DNA of 64,000 nt from Sphingobium sp. EM0848 (GCF_013375555.1 NZ_JABXWB010000001.1:2170001-2234000), one strand, 5' to 3'. Positions 15,898 to 25,293 are shown, counted from the first letter of the stretch. The notes: generated by a model not told the origin, from the sequence alone. Numbers and translations: made by a program.

Positions 15898-17910
15898 TCA
15901 ACTGATCGTCGATCCGCCTCGGCCACGCCCGAAGGACCAGCTCACGCCATCTTCGCGCATCAGGCCGGACACGCTTTGCCCGACACGCCGCTCCAGCACC
16001 GGCCGCCAGGGCAAGAGCGCAAAATCCCGCGACCGTTCGAGCACCGCAAAGCGCCCGGAAATGAGGTCGACCCGGCGCCTGTATATACCCTCGAGCTTCT
16101 CGCCCTCGACGGTCTCAGCAAATGGCAAAGCCAGTTCGCGCGATAACTGGCCCGCCACGCGCAAAAGCTCACGTCGCCGCAGGACTGCGAGGAAATCCTT
16201 GCGATAGCGTATCTCGCCTTCGCCCTGCTCGGCCAGCCCTTCCTCCACCAGCCATTGCCGCCGACGCGCCAGCGCATCCGTCATATCTCGGCCGAACCCT
16301 GCATTGCGCAACTGGGGAGGATCACCGTCGACCAGCGTGCGATCGAGCCAGGTTGCCGCATGGGCGGTCGCCAGTTCTGCGACACCCACCGGCGAGAGCA
16401 TCGCGATCATAACGGGCTCGGCCTTGAGTTGTCGCTGCTCGAACGCCGCGACGCGCTCAAGATGGTCGGGGGCAATGCTCCAGCTCCCATCGCCCAAGCG
16501 CACGGCAATATCCCCGGCACGCGCAAGCGCTTCGAGCCTGCGGGCATGTGCTTCCACATAGTCCGAACGCGCATCGGGGTCATGGAGGCGATGCGCTTCG
16601 CCATCATAGCGCCCGCCATTGCCTGCCGCGACGGCAGCGATCGTCCGATCGACCTCGCGGACGGCCGCTTCCCTTGGCCTGATGGCAACGACCGGGCCGC
16701 CCGGCTGAGGACTATCGCCCTCCACCTTCGATGGCGGGAACCAATCACCGGTCTCGCCCTTGCCGATCGGCACATAATGGGTGCGTCCGTCGACACCGTC
16801 GACCAGCAGAAAATGTCGATCCTCCAGCTCGTCGGCAAGCCCACGCATGAGCAGGCGCCCGATGAGCGGCTGTGCACCCGGCGCGGCCGGATCATAGATC
16901 AGCTGGTCAGCGCTCGCCCGCTCCAGCCGCAGCCGCGAAAATTCGCGCTGCATCGTGCGGATGATGTCCCCCCTTTCCCCCATGGTGTGAAGGACGGTTT
17001 CAAGATCGGGATCAAGCCGATAACGGCCGGTGGGCAAGGGCTCGGCCAGCCCCATGCGCGCAAGATGCCCAAGTCTGCTCGCCTGCAGGTCATGTTCAAG
17101 GGGATCGCGGGCCACGGGTTTGACGACATGGTCATCGGCCATGCGGAGCAGCGAACGGTCGATCGAAGTGAACCTGTCCTGCGTGATTTCGGCGCGGCGC
17201 GAGACGAGAATTTCGCGATCGCTTCTGGGGCCAAGATCAAGTTCAACCAACTCAGCCGCACGCTCGCGCAATCCCCTGCCGATATAGTCGCGCGCGATGA
17301 CAAGATTGTCGCCATCCTCATCGACGCCCCGCAGCAGGATATGGCTGTGCGGATGGCCTGTATTATAGTGATCGACCGCGACCCATTCGAGTCGCGTGCC
17401 GAGATCTTCTTCCATCTGCCTCATGAGACGGCGAACAAGGGGTTCCAGATCCTCGTAGCGGTTCCCATCCTCCGGCGCGACGATGAACCGGAACTGATGC
17501 CTGTCTCTATTGCCCTTCTCCAGAAAGGCCTTGCCGTCGGCATGGTCTTCCCCGGGACCGTATAGCGTGCTGCGCTCACCCGCCCTATTGGTCCCGTCCC
17601 GCTGAAGATAACGCAGATGGGCGACCGCCTGGTTCCCACTCTTGCCACCCAGCCTGACGAGCCGCGCCTTGACGATGACGCGCCGGCGCCGGAAGAGCGT
17701 ATTGCTCCCCCCAACGCTAAGCAACCGGCCGATGCCGGCACCACGCCCATAGCGATGGCCGGAAAAACCGGCACGTCCCTTTCGTCCAGGCCCTGCGCCC
17801 CGCGCCAGATTGGCCGCCGCGATCACTCTTCCAGCATAGCGCCGCGCCTTGGGTCCAGGCGACGCACGCTGCCGTCCAAGCCGGGGCGTCAAATCCTCAT
17901 CATCGGCCAT
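15898..17910 (-). CDS. MOBP-type relaxase with DUF3363 domain
   Basis: 670 residues from the ATG at 17910 (MADDEDLTPRLGRQRAS), with AGGA eight bases upstream; the frame is open further but this is the family start. The N-terminal basic region is followed by KARLVRLGGKSGNQAVAHLRYLQRDG (relaxase core, about 85-110) and by the histidine triad in VAVDHYNTGHPHSHILLRG near 190-210. The C-terminal half is the DUF3363 region. It nicks oriT and leads the strand into the recipient. The family includes RlxS of ICEMlSymR7A. The oriT was not located. Confidence 0.93.
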   Translation of the reverse strand: MADDEDLTPRLGRQRASPGPKARRYAGRVIAAANLARGAGPGRKGRAGFSGHRYGRGAGIGRLLSVGGSNTLFRRRRVIVKARLVRLGGKSGNQAVAHLRYLQRDGTNRAGERSTLYGPGEDHADGKAFLEKGNRDRHQFRFIVAPEDGNRYEDLEPLVRRLMRQMEEDLGTRLEWVAVDHYNTGHPHSHILLRGVDEDGDNLVIARDYIGRGLRERAAELVELDLGPRSDREILVSRRAEITQDRFTSIDRSLLRMADDHVVKPVARDPLEHDLQASRLGHLARMGLAEPLPTGRYRLDPDLETVLHTMGERGDIIRTMQREFSRLRLERASADQLIYDPAAPGAQPLIGRLLMRGLADELEDRHFLLVDGVDGRTHYVPIGKGETGDWFPPSKVEGDSPQPGGPVVAIRPREAAVREVDRTIAAVAAGNGGRYDGEAHRLHDPDARSDYVEAHARRLEALARAGDIAVRLGDGSWSIAPDHLERVAAFEQRQLKAEPVMIAMLSPVGVAELATAHAATWLDRTLVDGDPPQLRNAGFGRDMTDALARRRQWLVEEGLAEQGEGEIRYRKDFLAVLRRRELLRVAGQLSRELALPFAETVEGEKLEGIYRRRVDLISGRFAVLERSRDFALLPWRPVLERRVGQSVSGLMREDGVSWSFGRGRGGSTIS

Positions 17911-18282
17911 CGCATGGTTCCTGCTCTGGCCCCTCTCGTCGCCAGAGTGCGACATCTCTTGCGCCATGGAAAGCGGTGCCGCCAGAAAGCGCGGAAATCC
18001 GTGGCTTTCAGCGAGAAATGGCACTGGACGCGCGCTCATCCCGAACCATGGCACCACGAAAAAAGATGTGCAGACAAAGGGTTAGACGGCATAAGGTGCC
18101 GGCTCTTTTATCTTGCCTTACGCGCCCTATCCGCCCCCGTTGCCCCCTCCCTCCTGCTCGCCGCCCCTCGCCCACCTCCTTTCCGCCGCGCAAAAGCCGC
18201 AGCCGCCTCGAAGGAAATTCCCCGCCGCTCGTCGTTTCGCGACGCCCCGCCGGTGCCACTGATGGCGATGTCCGGTTCTGAA

Positions 18283-18317
18283 AAAGGGGACGCTTCCTGC
18301 ACGGAAGCGTCCCCTTT
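18283..18317 (-). terminator. Rho-independent terminator after the methyltransferase gene
   Basis: AAAGGGGACGCTTCC (18283-18297) and GGAAGCGTCCCCTTT (18303-18317) form a perfect 15-bp stem with a 5-base loop. On the minus strand it is followed by a run of T. It starts 6 bp after the methyltransferase stop. It would separate that gene from the relaxase gene downstream. Confidence 0.85.
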
Positions 18318-18322
18318 GCCGA

Positions 18323-19021
18323 TCAGGACAATAGCCCCATGCGATTGCTTGCCGTGCGAAAATGCCCGCTGTCCAATTCAACGCCGAGGAAGGCGCGTCC
18401 GCAACTTTGCGCTGCTTCCAGCGTCGATCCCGAACCGCAAAAAGGGTCGAGCACAATGTCGTCTGGCACGCTGAAAGTCTCGATCAGGGGGCGCAAAATC
18501 TCCACCGGCTTCTCGGTCGGATGGCGCCTGTTCCCGGTATAGAGGGGCCAGTCGATCACGTCCGGCAGGGGATGCGCGGGCTGCTCCGGGCGTCCTTTTG
18601 CCAACAGGAAAGCCTGCTCATGCTCGTAGCGAAGGAAGCGCGTCGCCGAAGCATAATGTTTGCGAAAGACGATATGGCCGACTGGCAGCAGCCCGACGGA
18701 ACGCCAGGCCATCATGAACTTTTCAACAGCACTCCAGCCGTAGAAACTGACGGCGAAACTGCCCGGCTTCATCACCCGCGCGACTTCTGCGAAAGCGGGG
18801 AGGACCCAACGTGCATTATCGTCATTGGCCACGCTGCGCCCGTCGCGCGACCGGTATCGGCAAATATAGGGCGGATCGGTAACAACGAGATCGATTGCCC
18901 CATCGGGTAGCATTTTCAATTTTTCAATGCAGTCGCCATGGGCAATGCGGTTTCGGGGAACGGACTTTGCCCGTGGTTGAAAATGGGACGAACGCGCCTC
19001 CTCAAGCGGTGTCTTTTCCAT
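18323..19021 (-). CDS. Orphan DNA methyltransferase (amino-methylating)
   Basis: 232 residues. Motif IV is DPPY at 49-52; motif I is LDPFCGSGST near 192-201, so the catalytic motif precedes the AdoMet motif (beta-group order). HPTEKPVEILRPLI lies between, as in small CcrM/Dam-like and plasmid orphan enzymes. No restriction gene is near. It probably methylates adenine or N4-cytosine to protect the element or mark its DNA for regulation; the target sequence cannot be told. Its own terminator suggests separate expression. Confidence 0.9.
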   Translation of the reverse strand: MEKTPLEEARSSHFQPRAKSVPRNRIAHGDCIEKLKMLPDGAIDLVVTDPPYICRYRSRDGRSVANDDNARWVLPAFAEVARVMKPGSFAVSFYGWSAVEKFMMAWRSVGLLPVGHIVFRKHYASATRFLRYEHEQAFLLAKGRPEQPAHPLPDVIDWPLYTGNRRHPTEKPVEILRPLIETFSVPDDIVLDPFCGSGSTLEAAQSCGRAFLGVELDSGHFRTASNRMGLLS

Positions 19022-19372
19022 GTCTATATGCTCCTGGTGCTGGGGTCGGCACCGTCATCGGCGCCTGCCCCCTGCCTCACGGCGAGCAGCGGGAGAGAGG
19101 GGGGCAGCGGGAATCTGCCGGGGTGGTGCGGGCGCAGGCGCAGCCGAGCCACGGCCCGGTCGATTGCCGTTGCGGGGGAGAGAGGGCGGAGTTCTCTTTC
19201 CCCTTCCCTGCATAAGGAAACGGCTTGGACCCCGGCGTCAAAGAAGCGCGATTTCACCGCTGCCAATGCCGTCAAGGACAGGCTGAACGGCCAAGTGCCC
19301 AGCCGATTTTCAGCATGAATGACCCTATGGGGCGTCAATCCGGCGTGCCCCACAGGAAGCGGGCGCTCCCGC

Positions 19373-19657
19373 TCAACCCGCCTCCCAGCGTGCCCGCGCG
19401 ATGTTCTCCCCCACCGCATCATGCCGCGCGAGCAGGCCTTGCGCCCTGCCCTCGCCATCGACCAATATGATGGCGTTGAACCATGTGCCGCCCAGGCTGC
19501 CGATGATTGCGATCCGATCGAGTTCTTCCTCCTCATCGCAACCTTCCCAGCCGCCCAGCCAGCGTTCCGCTCGCCGCGCGTCCCAGAGAAAATCAGCCTC
19601 CTCCGCAGCGATCAGCTGAGCCAGATCCCCAGCGATGTCCTTGTCCATCATGCCCAT
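19373..19657 (-). CDS. Small acidic protein of transfer regions, unknown function
   Basis: About 94 residues (MGMMDKDIAGDLAQLIAAEEADFLWDARRAERWLGGWEG...). Acidic N-terminal helix, then DRIAIIGSLGGTWFNAIILVDGEGRAQGLL, a compact beta-rich unit. I associate this pattern with hypothetical proteins found beside traF and relaxase genes in alphaproteobacterial plasmids and ICEs, but know no function. The start could also be the ATG two codons in. Confidence 0.6.
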   Translation of the reverse strand: MGMMDKDIAGDLAQLIAAEEADFLWDARRAERWLGGWEGCDEEEELDRIAIIGSLGGTWFNAIILVDGEGRAQGLLARHDAVGENIARARWEAG

Positions 19658-19968
19658 GATGTGCCTCCATCATTCGATCCGTCCTCCTCATCGAGGACAG
19701 ACCTTCCGGGGCGGGCGGCGGCGCGGCTGTCAGGGCCGCGAAGCGCCGCGTCAGCGGCGGCGGAGGAACCGATTTTGTCGGGTCGGCAACAAACAAAATG
19801 CGCGCATCGCGCGCTCCATCTCCCGGCAAAATTGGAGGGGCCGCCGGCCTTGCACAGCCGCGTCGCCGCCCGCCATGCTGGGCCTTGCCGAGACGAGCCC
19901 TTCCGCCCTCCCGATGATGAGCGACCATCGAACCGGACGCCGGAGTGTTCCCGCACCGTCCTCCATGT

Positions 19969-20604
19969 TCAGAAGGTTCGACGCACGGCGAAAAGCGAAT
20001 CCGTTTTCGCTACCCCATCGCGTCCTGATTCTTCGGTGGCAAGTTCCGGTTTTTCCACGCGATAGAGGAACAGGGACGGAGGATTCTTCGCCGGCGGGCG
20101 TGTTTGCGGCGCAGCCCATTCCATCCCCAGCGATGCGGTAATGCCGGTCATATAGGCGCGCGTTTCCGGCGGCAGTGGCCGACCTTCTAAGAGAAATTGC
20201 CGATAGCGCGCCGGGCCGGCATGATAGGCTCCGAACAGTCCCGGATAGCCGAAACGCCGGTTCATGGCGGCCAGATAGGCCGTGCCCGCGACGATATTGT
20301 CATGAGGATCATGCGGGTTCTGTCCAAGACCATGAAGCCTGCGCATGTCCGCCCAGGTGCCGGGCATGAGTTGCATCAGGCCCATGGCCCCGGCAGCACT
20401 GGTGATCGGCCTGCCCCGCCAGACCGTGCGGCCGCCACTCTCCGCGCGCATGACCGCTTCGACCCATTGTCGGTCGATCCCGAAACGGGCCGATGCCGCG
20501 GCGATATCTTCGGCCCTAGCCGCCACGGGATCAGCGTGCAGTGGCGCAGCCAAAGGGATGAGCCCGATCGCTACTGCCAGCACCAAGTCCCTTAGCGTAG
20601 CCAT
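19969..20604 (-). CDS. Lytic transglycosylase, VirB1/TrbN type
   Basis: 211 residues with a signal peptide (MATLRDLVLAVAIGLIPLAAPLHA). The SLT domain follows: GIDRQWVEAVMRAESGGRT with the catalytic Glu at about residue 54, AGAMGLMQLMPGTWAD, and YLAAMNRRFGYPGLFGAYHAGPARY. The C-terminal 60 residues are proline-rich and variable. It opens peptidoglycan for pilus and channel assembly. It overlaps the end of traF by 13 bp and is in the excisionase-traF operon. Confidence 0.92.
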   Translation of the reverse strand: MATLRDLVLAVAIGLIPLAAPLHADPVAARAEDIAAASARFGIDRQWVEAVMRAESGGRTVWRGRPITSAAGAMGLMQLMPGTWADMRRLHGLGQNPHDPHDNIVAGTAYLAAMNRRFGYPGLFGAYHAGPARYRQFLLEGRPLPPETRAYMTGITASLGMEWAAPQTRPPAKNPPSLFLYRVEKPELATEESGRDGVAKTDSLFAVRRTF

Positions 20605-21164
20605 AGCGGGCTCGCTTTGCCGATGATGTCGCCCTCGCTGACCGGCCCGAAATAGCGGCCGTCAAAGGAGGCCGGAACCTTGTCCATGAGCAGGAAATAG
20701 CGGCCGGGAAGCAGGCCCTCGCAGCCCTCCCACCAGGGCAATGTCCGGCCCATGCTGTCGTGCGACAGACGTCGCGCGACCGGCTCACCGTCCAGCGTCA
20801 CCCGGTCGCCACGGGCGCAGATGATGTCGCCCGGCACGCCTACGACCCGCTTCATCAGCGGCACGTTCATGGGGAGATAATGCCGCCGCGCGGCGAGCAG
20901 GCGAGCTGGATAGGGCGCACGCGCCACCACCATGTCGCCGCGCGCGAGCCGCGCGCCGGGCGAGACCAGATAGAAGCCGGCGGGCGCGCTGGCGGTCGCG
21001 TTCCAGAGCAGGCGCGGCGGCGGCGGAAAGACGATGGTCGCTCCGAGCGCGAACCCGCCGAGGCCCAGCCAGACAAGCTGGCGGCGCAGATGGTGCCGCC
21101 GCGCACGAGCGGCACGCAATGCCTCGCCCCAGGCGAAAAGCGGCAGGTCGCGGGGCCGGTTCAT
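20592..21164 (-). CDS. traF: TraF-type S26 peptidase (pilin maturation)
   Basis: 190 residues from the ATG at 21164 (MNRPRDLPLFAWGEALRAAR), which overlaps the upstream stop. One membrane helix (about 31-48). The catalytic Ser is in NATASAPAGFYLVSPG (near 59) and the Lys in PLMKRVVGVPGD (near 105), then DSMGRTLPWWEGC and DGRYFGPV. TraF of IncP plasmids trims and cyclises the TrbC pilin; the trbC gene at 10187 is the expected substrate. The frame is open upstream to 21548 but that part has no family similarity. Confidence 0.93.
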   Translation of the reverse strand: MNRPRDLPLFAWGEALRAARARRHHLRRQLVWLGLGGFALGATIVFPPPPRLLWNATASAPAGFYLVSPGARLARGDMVVARAPYPARLLAARRHYLPMNVPLMKRVVGVPGDIICARGDRVTLDGEPVARRLSHDSMGRTLPWWEGCEGLLPGRYFLLMDKVPASFDGRYFGPVSEGDIIGKASPLWLR

Positions 21165-21418
21165 GCGCCTTCTCCCGACTTGCGGGCGGCCGACCAGGCA
21201 TCGAGATCGTCCACATGATAGCGCCAGTTCCCACCATGCATGCGGCAGAGCGGACCGCGTCCCTGATGGCGCAGGCGCTTTAAGGTGTTGGCGGCGATAC
21301 CCAGATGAAAGGCCGCCTGCTTGGCGGTCAGATAAGGGCAGGTTTCGCGCGCAATCCGCGCGCGCTCGGCCAGTTCCCGCGAAACGGCGCCGCGCCGCTC
21401 CTTCGCATTGTCGTCCAT
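21161..21418 (-). CDS. MerR/excisionase-like HTH protein, candidate RdfS
   Basis: 85 residues from the ATG at 21418, with AAGGA 8-9 bases upstream. CPYLTAKQAAFHLGIAANTLKRLRHQGRGPLCRMHGGNWRYHVDDLDAW is a winged HTH of the excisionase/MerR type. It heads the operon with traF and the transglycosylase. In ICEMlSymR7A, as I recall it, rdfS (the recombination directionality factor) stands immediately before traF and is activated by FseA. The same order here, plus a split fseA-like gene at 28.3-29.1 kb, supports that role by analogy. It could instead be a plain regulator. Confidence 0.75.
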   Translation of the reverse strand: MDDNAKERRGAVSRELAERARIARETCPYLTAKQAAFHLGIAANTLKRLRHQGRGPLCRMHGGNWRYHVDDLDAWSAARKSGEGA

Positions 21419-21460
21419 GGCTGTTTTCCTTGGATGCCCGGCCCCGGAAGGGGGCATTTG

Positions 21461-21500
21461 GGCCAGATCGGCTCATCCTGGGCCGATCCAGTCCATCCGG
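21461..21500. promoter_or_regulatory. CAGATCGGCTC / GGGCCGATC inverted motif upstream of the excisionase-like gene
   Basis: CCAGATCGGCTCATCC is followed by GGGCCGATCCAGTCC, so the GATCGGC core occurs in both orientations within 25 bp, 45-80 bp before the start at 21418. CAGATCGGCTCAT is identical to part of the block upstream of traG (14061). A shared operator is possible. Confidence 0.35.
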
Positions 21501-21596
21501 GCACGGTCGGAAAATGGGGGGCACGCTTTTCGACCCCCCAGCCATCATCGACCGGTCCCGGCCGCGTGGGAAGCGGCCGGGACCGAGGGCAGGCCG

Positions 21597-21917
21597 TCAG
21601 TCGGCGGGGTTCCAGATGATGGCGAAGGCATCGTCATCATCCTGACCGGCCGCCCGGCCGAGATTGGCGTAGAGCCGGCGGGGTCCGAATTCCGGGGCGG
21701 CGAGGCTCAAGGAAACATAGTCCTTGCCGGAGGTTTCGCTGATCCGAATCCAGCCCGCCCCGATCTCCACGCCCGACGCCATGACGCGATAATCGGGCTG
21801 GCTGTTGCCATTCTTGCGGTTGTTGGGGATGATCTCGACATCAGTGCGGATAGAGAGGGTGCGAAGCTGGCCCTTGAAGCCGTTTCCGTTGCGGGTGACA
21901 TAACCGATAGCAGCCAT
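21597..21917 (-). CDS. DUF736 protein
   Basis: 106 residues, MAAIGYVTRNGNGFKGQLRTLSIRTDVEIIPN, then DYRVMASGVEIGAGWIRISETSGKDYVSLSLAAPEFGPRRLYANLGRA. This is the full DUF736 domain, a beta-rich unit common on alphaproteobacterial conjugative elements and of unproven function. Strong ribosome-binding site (AGGAGACAGGAA before the ATG at 21917). Separate from the excisionase operon, 180 bp upstream of it. Confidence 0.93.
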   Translation of the reverse strand: MAAIGYVTRNGNGFKGQLRTLSIRTDVEIIPNNRKNGNSQPDYRVMASGVEIGAGWIRISETSGKDYVSLSLAAPEFGPRRLYANLGRAAGQDDDDAFAIIWNPAD

Positions 21918-22736
21918 TTCCTGTCTCCTGATGCGCGCCCGCGAACCATTTCCGGGCGACAGCAGGCCGGCATGGCCGGGACGAAAAGGCCTCGTGCACC
22001 GAAGGCCGAAGCGGCAGCGGAGGACCGGGCGGCCAGCCTTATTTGATGCGCGAGGAGCCCTGTCAGGGGCGGGGAAATAAGGCGCAGCAGCGCCGGTTGC
22101 CGGAGGACGGGACCGGCCTAAGAGCCTGCTTCCCAAGGCGCCGGAATGGATCGCGCAGCAGCGCACCCGGGAAGCGATGGCATGGATGGCCTGTCAGCCC
22201 GCCAACCGGGCAATGAGTCCAGGATGCGCCAGGCCATATCCGCGTCGACACAGCCCAGACCGCGCAAACGGCAAGGATCCGCGCCATTTTCTTAAAAAGG
22301 GGTGCGGAGAGCGGCGGGACTGCTGGCCGAAGAGAATAATCCGGCCCAATAGCCTTCGGGCGGCCCACGCGCCGCTGTCCCAATGCTCTTTCGTCAATCC
22401 CGGCCGGGTCGCTAAAGCCGAAACGCGCCCATGGTCCACCGACAGGGAGGCTGACGTCACCGGGCGAACGGCGCATCCGCCTATCGCGACGGGTCTGCGC
22501 ACCGTGGCCAGCATGAATCAGAAGCTCCGCCCCTCCTGAGAACGTCCCATGGTGGGGATAGGATATGCCAACAAATCCGACATCATAAGCATATGTTCCA
22601 ACTCAAAAATCTTGCAGAATTGAGTTTCCCGGCACCATCAATGCGGTTATTCCTGATCCAGGTGAATGGGGGCCTACGACATTGGGCCAGGCCCGTCCTG
22701 ACCGGCAGGGACGGCCATCAACGGAGACAGTGGAAA
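21918..22736. other. Intergenic region between DUF736 and the YqaE-like gene
   Basis: About 820 bp. The part next to DUF736 holds the purine-rich leader block described at 22004. The remainder has open frames in several directions but none with a convincing start, motif or composition. A promoter for each of the divergent flanking genes must lie here. No dyad or iteron strong enough to report, and no oriT could be recognised. Confidence 0.4.
22004..22038 (-). repeat. Leader element shared with the ardC upstream region, copy 1
   Basis: GGCCGAAGCGGCAGCGGAGG followed by ACCGGGCGGCC lies about 90 bp before the DUF736 start. A close copy lies at 26861-26893 before ardC, in the same orientation relative to the gene. 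A looser relative occurs near 19730-19765 before the 94-residue gene. It would be in the mRNA leader. Confidence 0.4.
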
Positions 22737-22943
22737 ATGCGCCTGATCATCGCCCTTATCTTTCCCTGGCTAACCTTCTTCACCATCGGCAGGCCGCTTG
22801 CGGGCATCGTCTGCTTTCTTCTCCAGATCACGCTGATCGGATGGCTGCCCGCGACGATTTGGGCCGTCTATGCGCTGAGCCAATATAAGACCGATCGCAA
22901 GATCGAGCGGGCGCTGGCGCGCAACGCGGGATCGATCCGCTAA
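22737..22943 (+). CDS. YqaE/Pmp3-family small membrane protein
   Basis: 68 residues with two hydrophobic helices (IIALIFPWLTFFTIGRPLAGIVCFLLQ and IGWLPATIWAVYAL), then a basic tail. The central PLAGIVCFLLQITLIGWLPATIWAVY matches the YqaE/Pmp3 family of stress-linked membrane proteolipids. The ATG at 22737 has GGAGACAG upstream; a longer open frame starting at 22593 is not supported. The only rightward gene in this part of the element. Confidence 0.85.
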   Translation: MRLIIALIFPWLTFFTIGRPLAGIVCFLLQITLIGWLPATIWAVYALSQYKTDRKIERALARNAGSIR

Positions 22944-23254
22944 ACATTGCGTCTCGCTCCCGGCCTTTTCAGGACATTCCCGGGATGAGTTGCGATAGGC
23001 TGCACCGGCAATGGGGCAGTATGTGTTCCTGACCATCCCGTTGATCGAGTCGATCGTCAACGGCGGCGGATCACCATGCCGCCTTCATCGCACAGACTGC
23101 ATGCGCCCCTGAAGCGCCCAAAGCCGTGACTGCCGGCCAGTTCATGTCCCGCCCCTCATTCCAGCGGCCCCTTGCGGGACAGGCACCATAGAGGCAAGGG
23201 GAAATAGGTTTTACCGCGCGGGCGCGCCGCCGATTTTTTTGCTCCCTCAAAGCC
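22944..23254. other. Intergenic region after the YqaE-like gene
   Basis: About 310 bp between the convergent YqaE-like and parB-like genes, ending in the hairpin at 23255-23286. No gene seen. Confidence 0.4.
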
Positions 23255-23286
23255 AAGGAACGGGACCGCCCTGCGATCCCGTTCCT
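23255..23286 (-). terminator. Hairpin after the parB-like gene, probable terminator
   Basis: AAGGAACGGGA (23255-23265) pairs with TCCCGTTCCT (23277-23286), loop 11 bases, 17 bp beyond the parB-like stop. A T-rich run follows only after a gap of about 15 bases, so intrinsic termination is likely but not textbook. Confidence 0.55.
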
Positions 23287-23302
23287 CCTGTCCAGCGCTG
23301 TG

Positions 23303-25177
23303 TCAGGCCGCCAGCCGCTGTTCCTGCTGGGAAATCTGCTGCCCGGTTTCATCCCGCCCATCGGGGTCCGGTAGGGCCGCGCCGCCCTGCGGCGGCACCG
23401 GGTCATCCTCCCCGTCCTGCGCCGCGTTCGCGGCAGCGCAGGCCGCTTCATGCGCTCTCACCGTGCCGACGCCGCCGCGCGCCGTATAGGCGGACGGAGG
23501 GAAGGCCATCCAGCGCGGCACCCATCCGACGCGTGCCTGCCGCCCATTCTCCCCACGCAGATGATCGCCCAATATCCGGCGCTGAGTCTTGGCCTTTTCC
23601 CTGGCATTGGCCGCAGCGACTCCCTCCCCCGCCACGTCGGCCAGCAAGGCTCCCAGCAGTTCGCGGTCCCGCAGCAACTCCAGAAAGGCGTCATCGCCCT
23701 CCCACCATTGCCCCATGTCAACGCCCAGCACGAGGCCGACCGCCTCGACGGCAGCGCCACCGCTGGCGAGACATTCCCCCATGACGACCCCAACGATGTC
23801 CATCAACGCGGCATCCGGAAGGTCGAGCATCCGATGGAACAGTGTGACGAGGGCGGGCACATCATCGCCGCCGACAAGATGTGGCTCGTCGGGTTCCGCG
23901 CCCAGCAGCGCCAGCACCGCACGCCGCCGCTCGCTGAACAGGGCCTCGCCCCGGCTCGCCGCCAAACTATGCGCGACCTCCTCATTGCGCGCCGTCTGCG
24001 GTTCGGGTCGGATCGACCAGAGGGACGAGCCTGCAACGACATGGGCCAGCATCAGCCGGAGCGCCGTGTCGGGCCGGTCGAGCAGCGCCGCGCGCACGGC
24101 GGCGTGGCGATGCAGATCGACATAGATATTGAGCGCCGAGGTGAGTTCCGGGCGCACGATCTTGGGCCGCTCGGCTTCACTCTGCCCTGACGCCCTCTGC
24201 CGGGCTTCCTTGCGGCTCAAATACCCCTCATGGATGACCGCCTCGCCATTGGCGCGCAGATCGACATAGACGCGCCCGCCCTTGCGCTTGGGCGCCTTCT
24301 CATATTCCCAAACCGAGAAATGCTCGGTCACAGGCACGATCACCACATCGCTCCAGCCCGCGTCCAGCCATGCCTCGCGGCGGGTGTCGAGCTCCGCATT
24401 TTGTGCGTCCCAGAAGGCGGCGGCATCAGCAAAATAGGCGTCCTCCCCGAACAGGTCCGATATGATGACCAGCCCGCTTGCCTGTTGGTCGAACAGGGCA
24501 TGGCGCACCGGGATCGACTGGCCGCCGAAAAGCCAAGCCTTCAGCTGATGCCCGACCGGTGCATAAGCATCCTCGTCATCGAACAAGGCGAGCCATGCGC
24601 GCTGCTGGCTTTTCGACGCCAAGGTCAGATGCCGCACCGTCGCGCGGTCAATCTCCTCGCGATCATAAAGCTGCCGGATACGGGGCAGGAGATTACCGAG
24701 CGCCAGCACCCGCCGCACGGCGATGTCGGGTAGGCCGAAGGTCGCCGCGATATCCTCCACACTGCGTCCTTCCTTCACCAGCCGGGTAAAGGCCTCCCAT
24801 TGCGCCACTTCGGCGGGATCGCGGCGCGCGGCATTTTCGATGAGCGAGGCTTCGATGGCATCGGCATCATCGCCTTCGTCGAGAATGGCGCAGGGCAGCG
24901 CCGCGCATTCGGCGTCGGCATCGCCCGCCGTCCGCTTTTCTTGCCAAACGGCGCGGGCCGCATGGAAGCGGCGGCTTCCCGCCACGATCTCATATTCGGG
25001 CGCACCGTTTTCAGCTTCGCCCGCAGCCGTTGCGCAGAGCCGCACGATGACGGGCTGGATGACGCCGCGCTTGCGCACAGTGGGCAATATGTCGCTTATA
25101 TCGGGAGCCTTTTTGCTCCAGCGCATATTGGCCTTGCTGATGCACAGCCTCTCAAGGGCGATAAATTCGAGTTTCAT
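23303..25177 (-). CDS. ParB-like partition or nuclease-domain protein
   Basis: 624 residues from the ATG at 25177 (MKLEFIALERLCISKANMRW) with GGAG eight bases upstream. N-terminal ParB/sulfiredoxin domain: DILPTVRKRGVIQPVIVRL, YEIVAGSRRFHAA, then EASLIENAARRDPAEVAQWEAF with the ENxxR box. HTH at about 150-175 (RSVEDIAATFGLPDIAVRRVLAL). The long C-terminal part is helical and specific to these elements. There is no ParA next to it, so it is more likely an ICE regulator or stabilising protein than half of a ParAB system. Confidence 0.88.
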   Translation of the reverse strand: MKLEFIALERLCISKANMRWSKKAPDISDILPTVRKRGVIQPVIVRLCATAAGEAENGAPEYEIVAGSRRFHAARAVWQEKRTAGDADAECAALPCAILDEGDDADAIEASLIENAARRDPAEVAQWEAFTRLVKEGRSVEDIAATFGLPDIAVRRVLALGNLLPRIRQLYDREEIDRATVRHLTLASKSQQRAWLALFDDEDAYAPVGHQLKAWLFGGQSIPVRHALFDQQASGLVIISDLFGEDAYFADAAAFWDAQNAELDTRREAWLDAGWSDVVIVPVTEHFSVWEYEKAPKRKGGRVYVDLRANGEAVIHEGYLSRKEARQRASGQSEAERPKIVRPELTSALNIYVDLHRHAAVRAALLDRPDTALRLMLAHVVAGSSLWSIRPEPQTARNEEVAHSLAASRGEALFSERRRAVLALLGAEPDEPHLVGGDDVPALVTLFHRMLDLPDAALMDIVGVVMGECLASGGAAVEAVGLVLGVDMGQWWEGDDAFLELLRDRELLGALLADVAGEGVAAANAREKAKTQRRILGDHLRGENGRQARVGWVPRWMAFPPSAYTARGGVGTVRAHEAACAAANAAQDGEDDPVPPQGGAALPDPDGRDETGQQISQQEQRLAA

Positions 25178-25293
25178 GGGTCTCACTCCATTTGTGCAAA
25201 TGGCCGGTCCCGCCGCGAACGGACCGTCGCGGTGGATAGGTGGCGGGACCGGTCCTTAAATGGGCGGCAGGCGGCCGCCCGCGCCTTCGCCGC

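Noticed and set aside
12470..17565. Long rightward frames opposite traG (12470-13705) and the relaxase gene (16255-17565)
   Set aside because: The opposite strand carries complete conserved genes; these are mirror frames of GC-rich codons.
21483..21493. CCGATCCAGTC also found at the tRNA 3' end (47377-47387), as a second attachment core
   Set aside because: Only 11 bases and located inside the element's regulatory region; expected by chance at this size.
13988..22736. oriT of the RP4 type (TATCCTG nick core) near the relaxase or traG
   Set aside because: I found no convincing nick core plus inverted repeat in any intergenic part; nearby partial matches lie in coding sequence.
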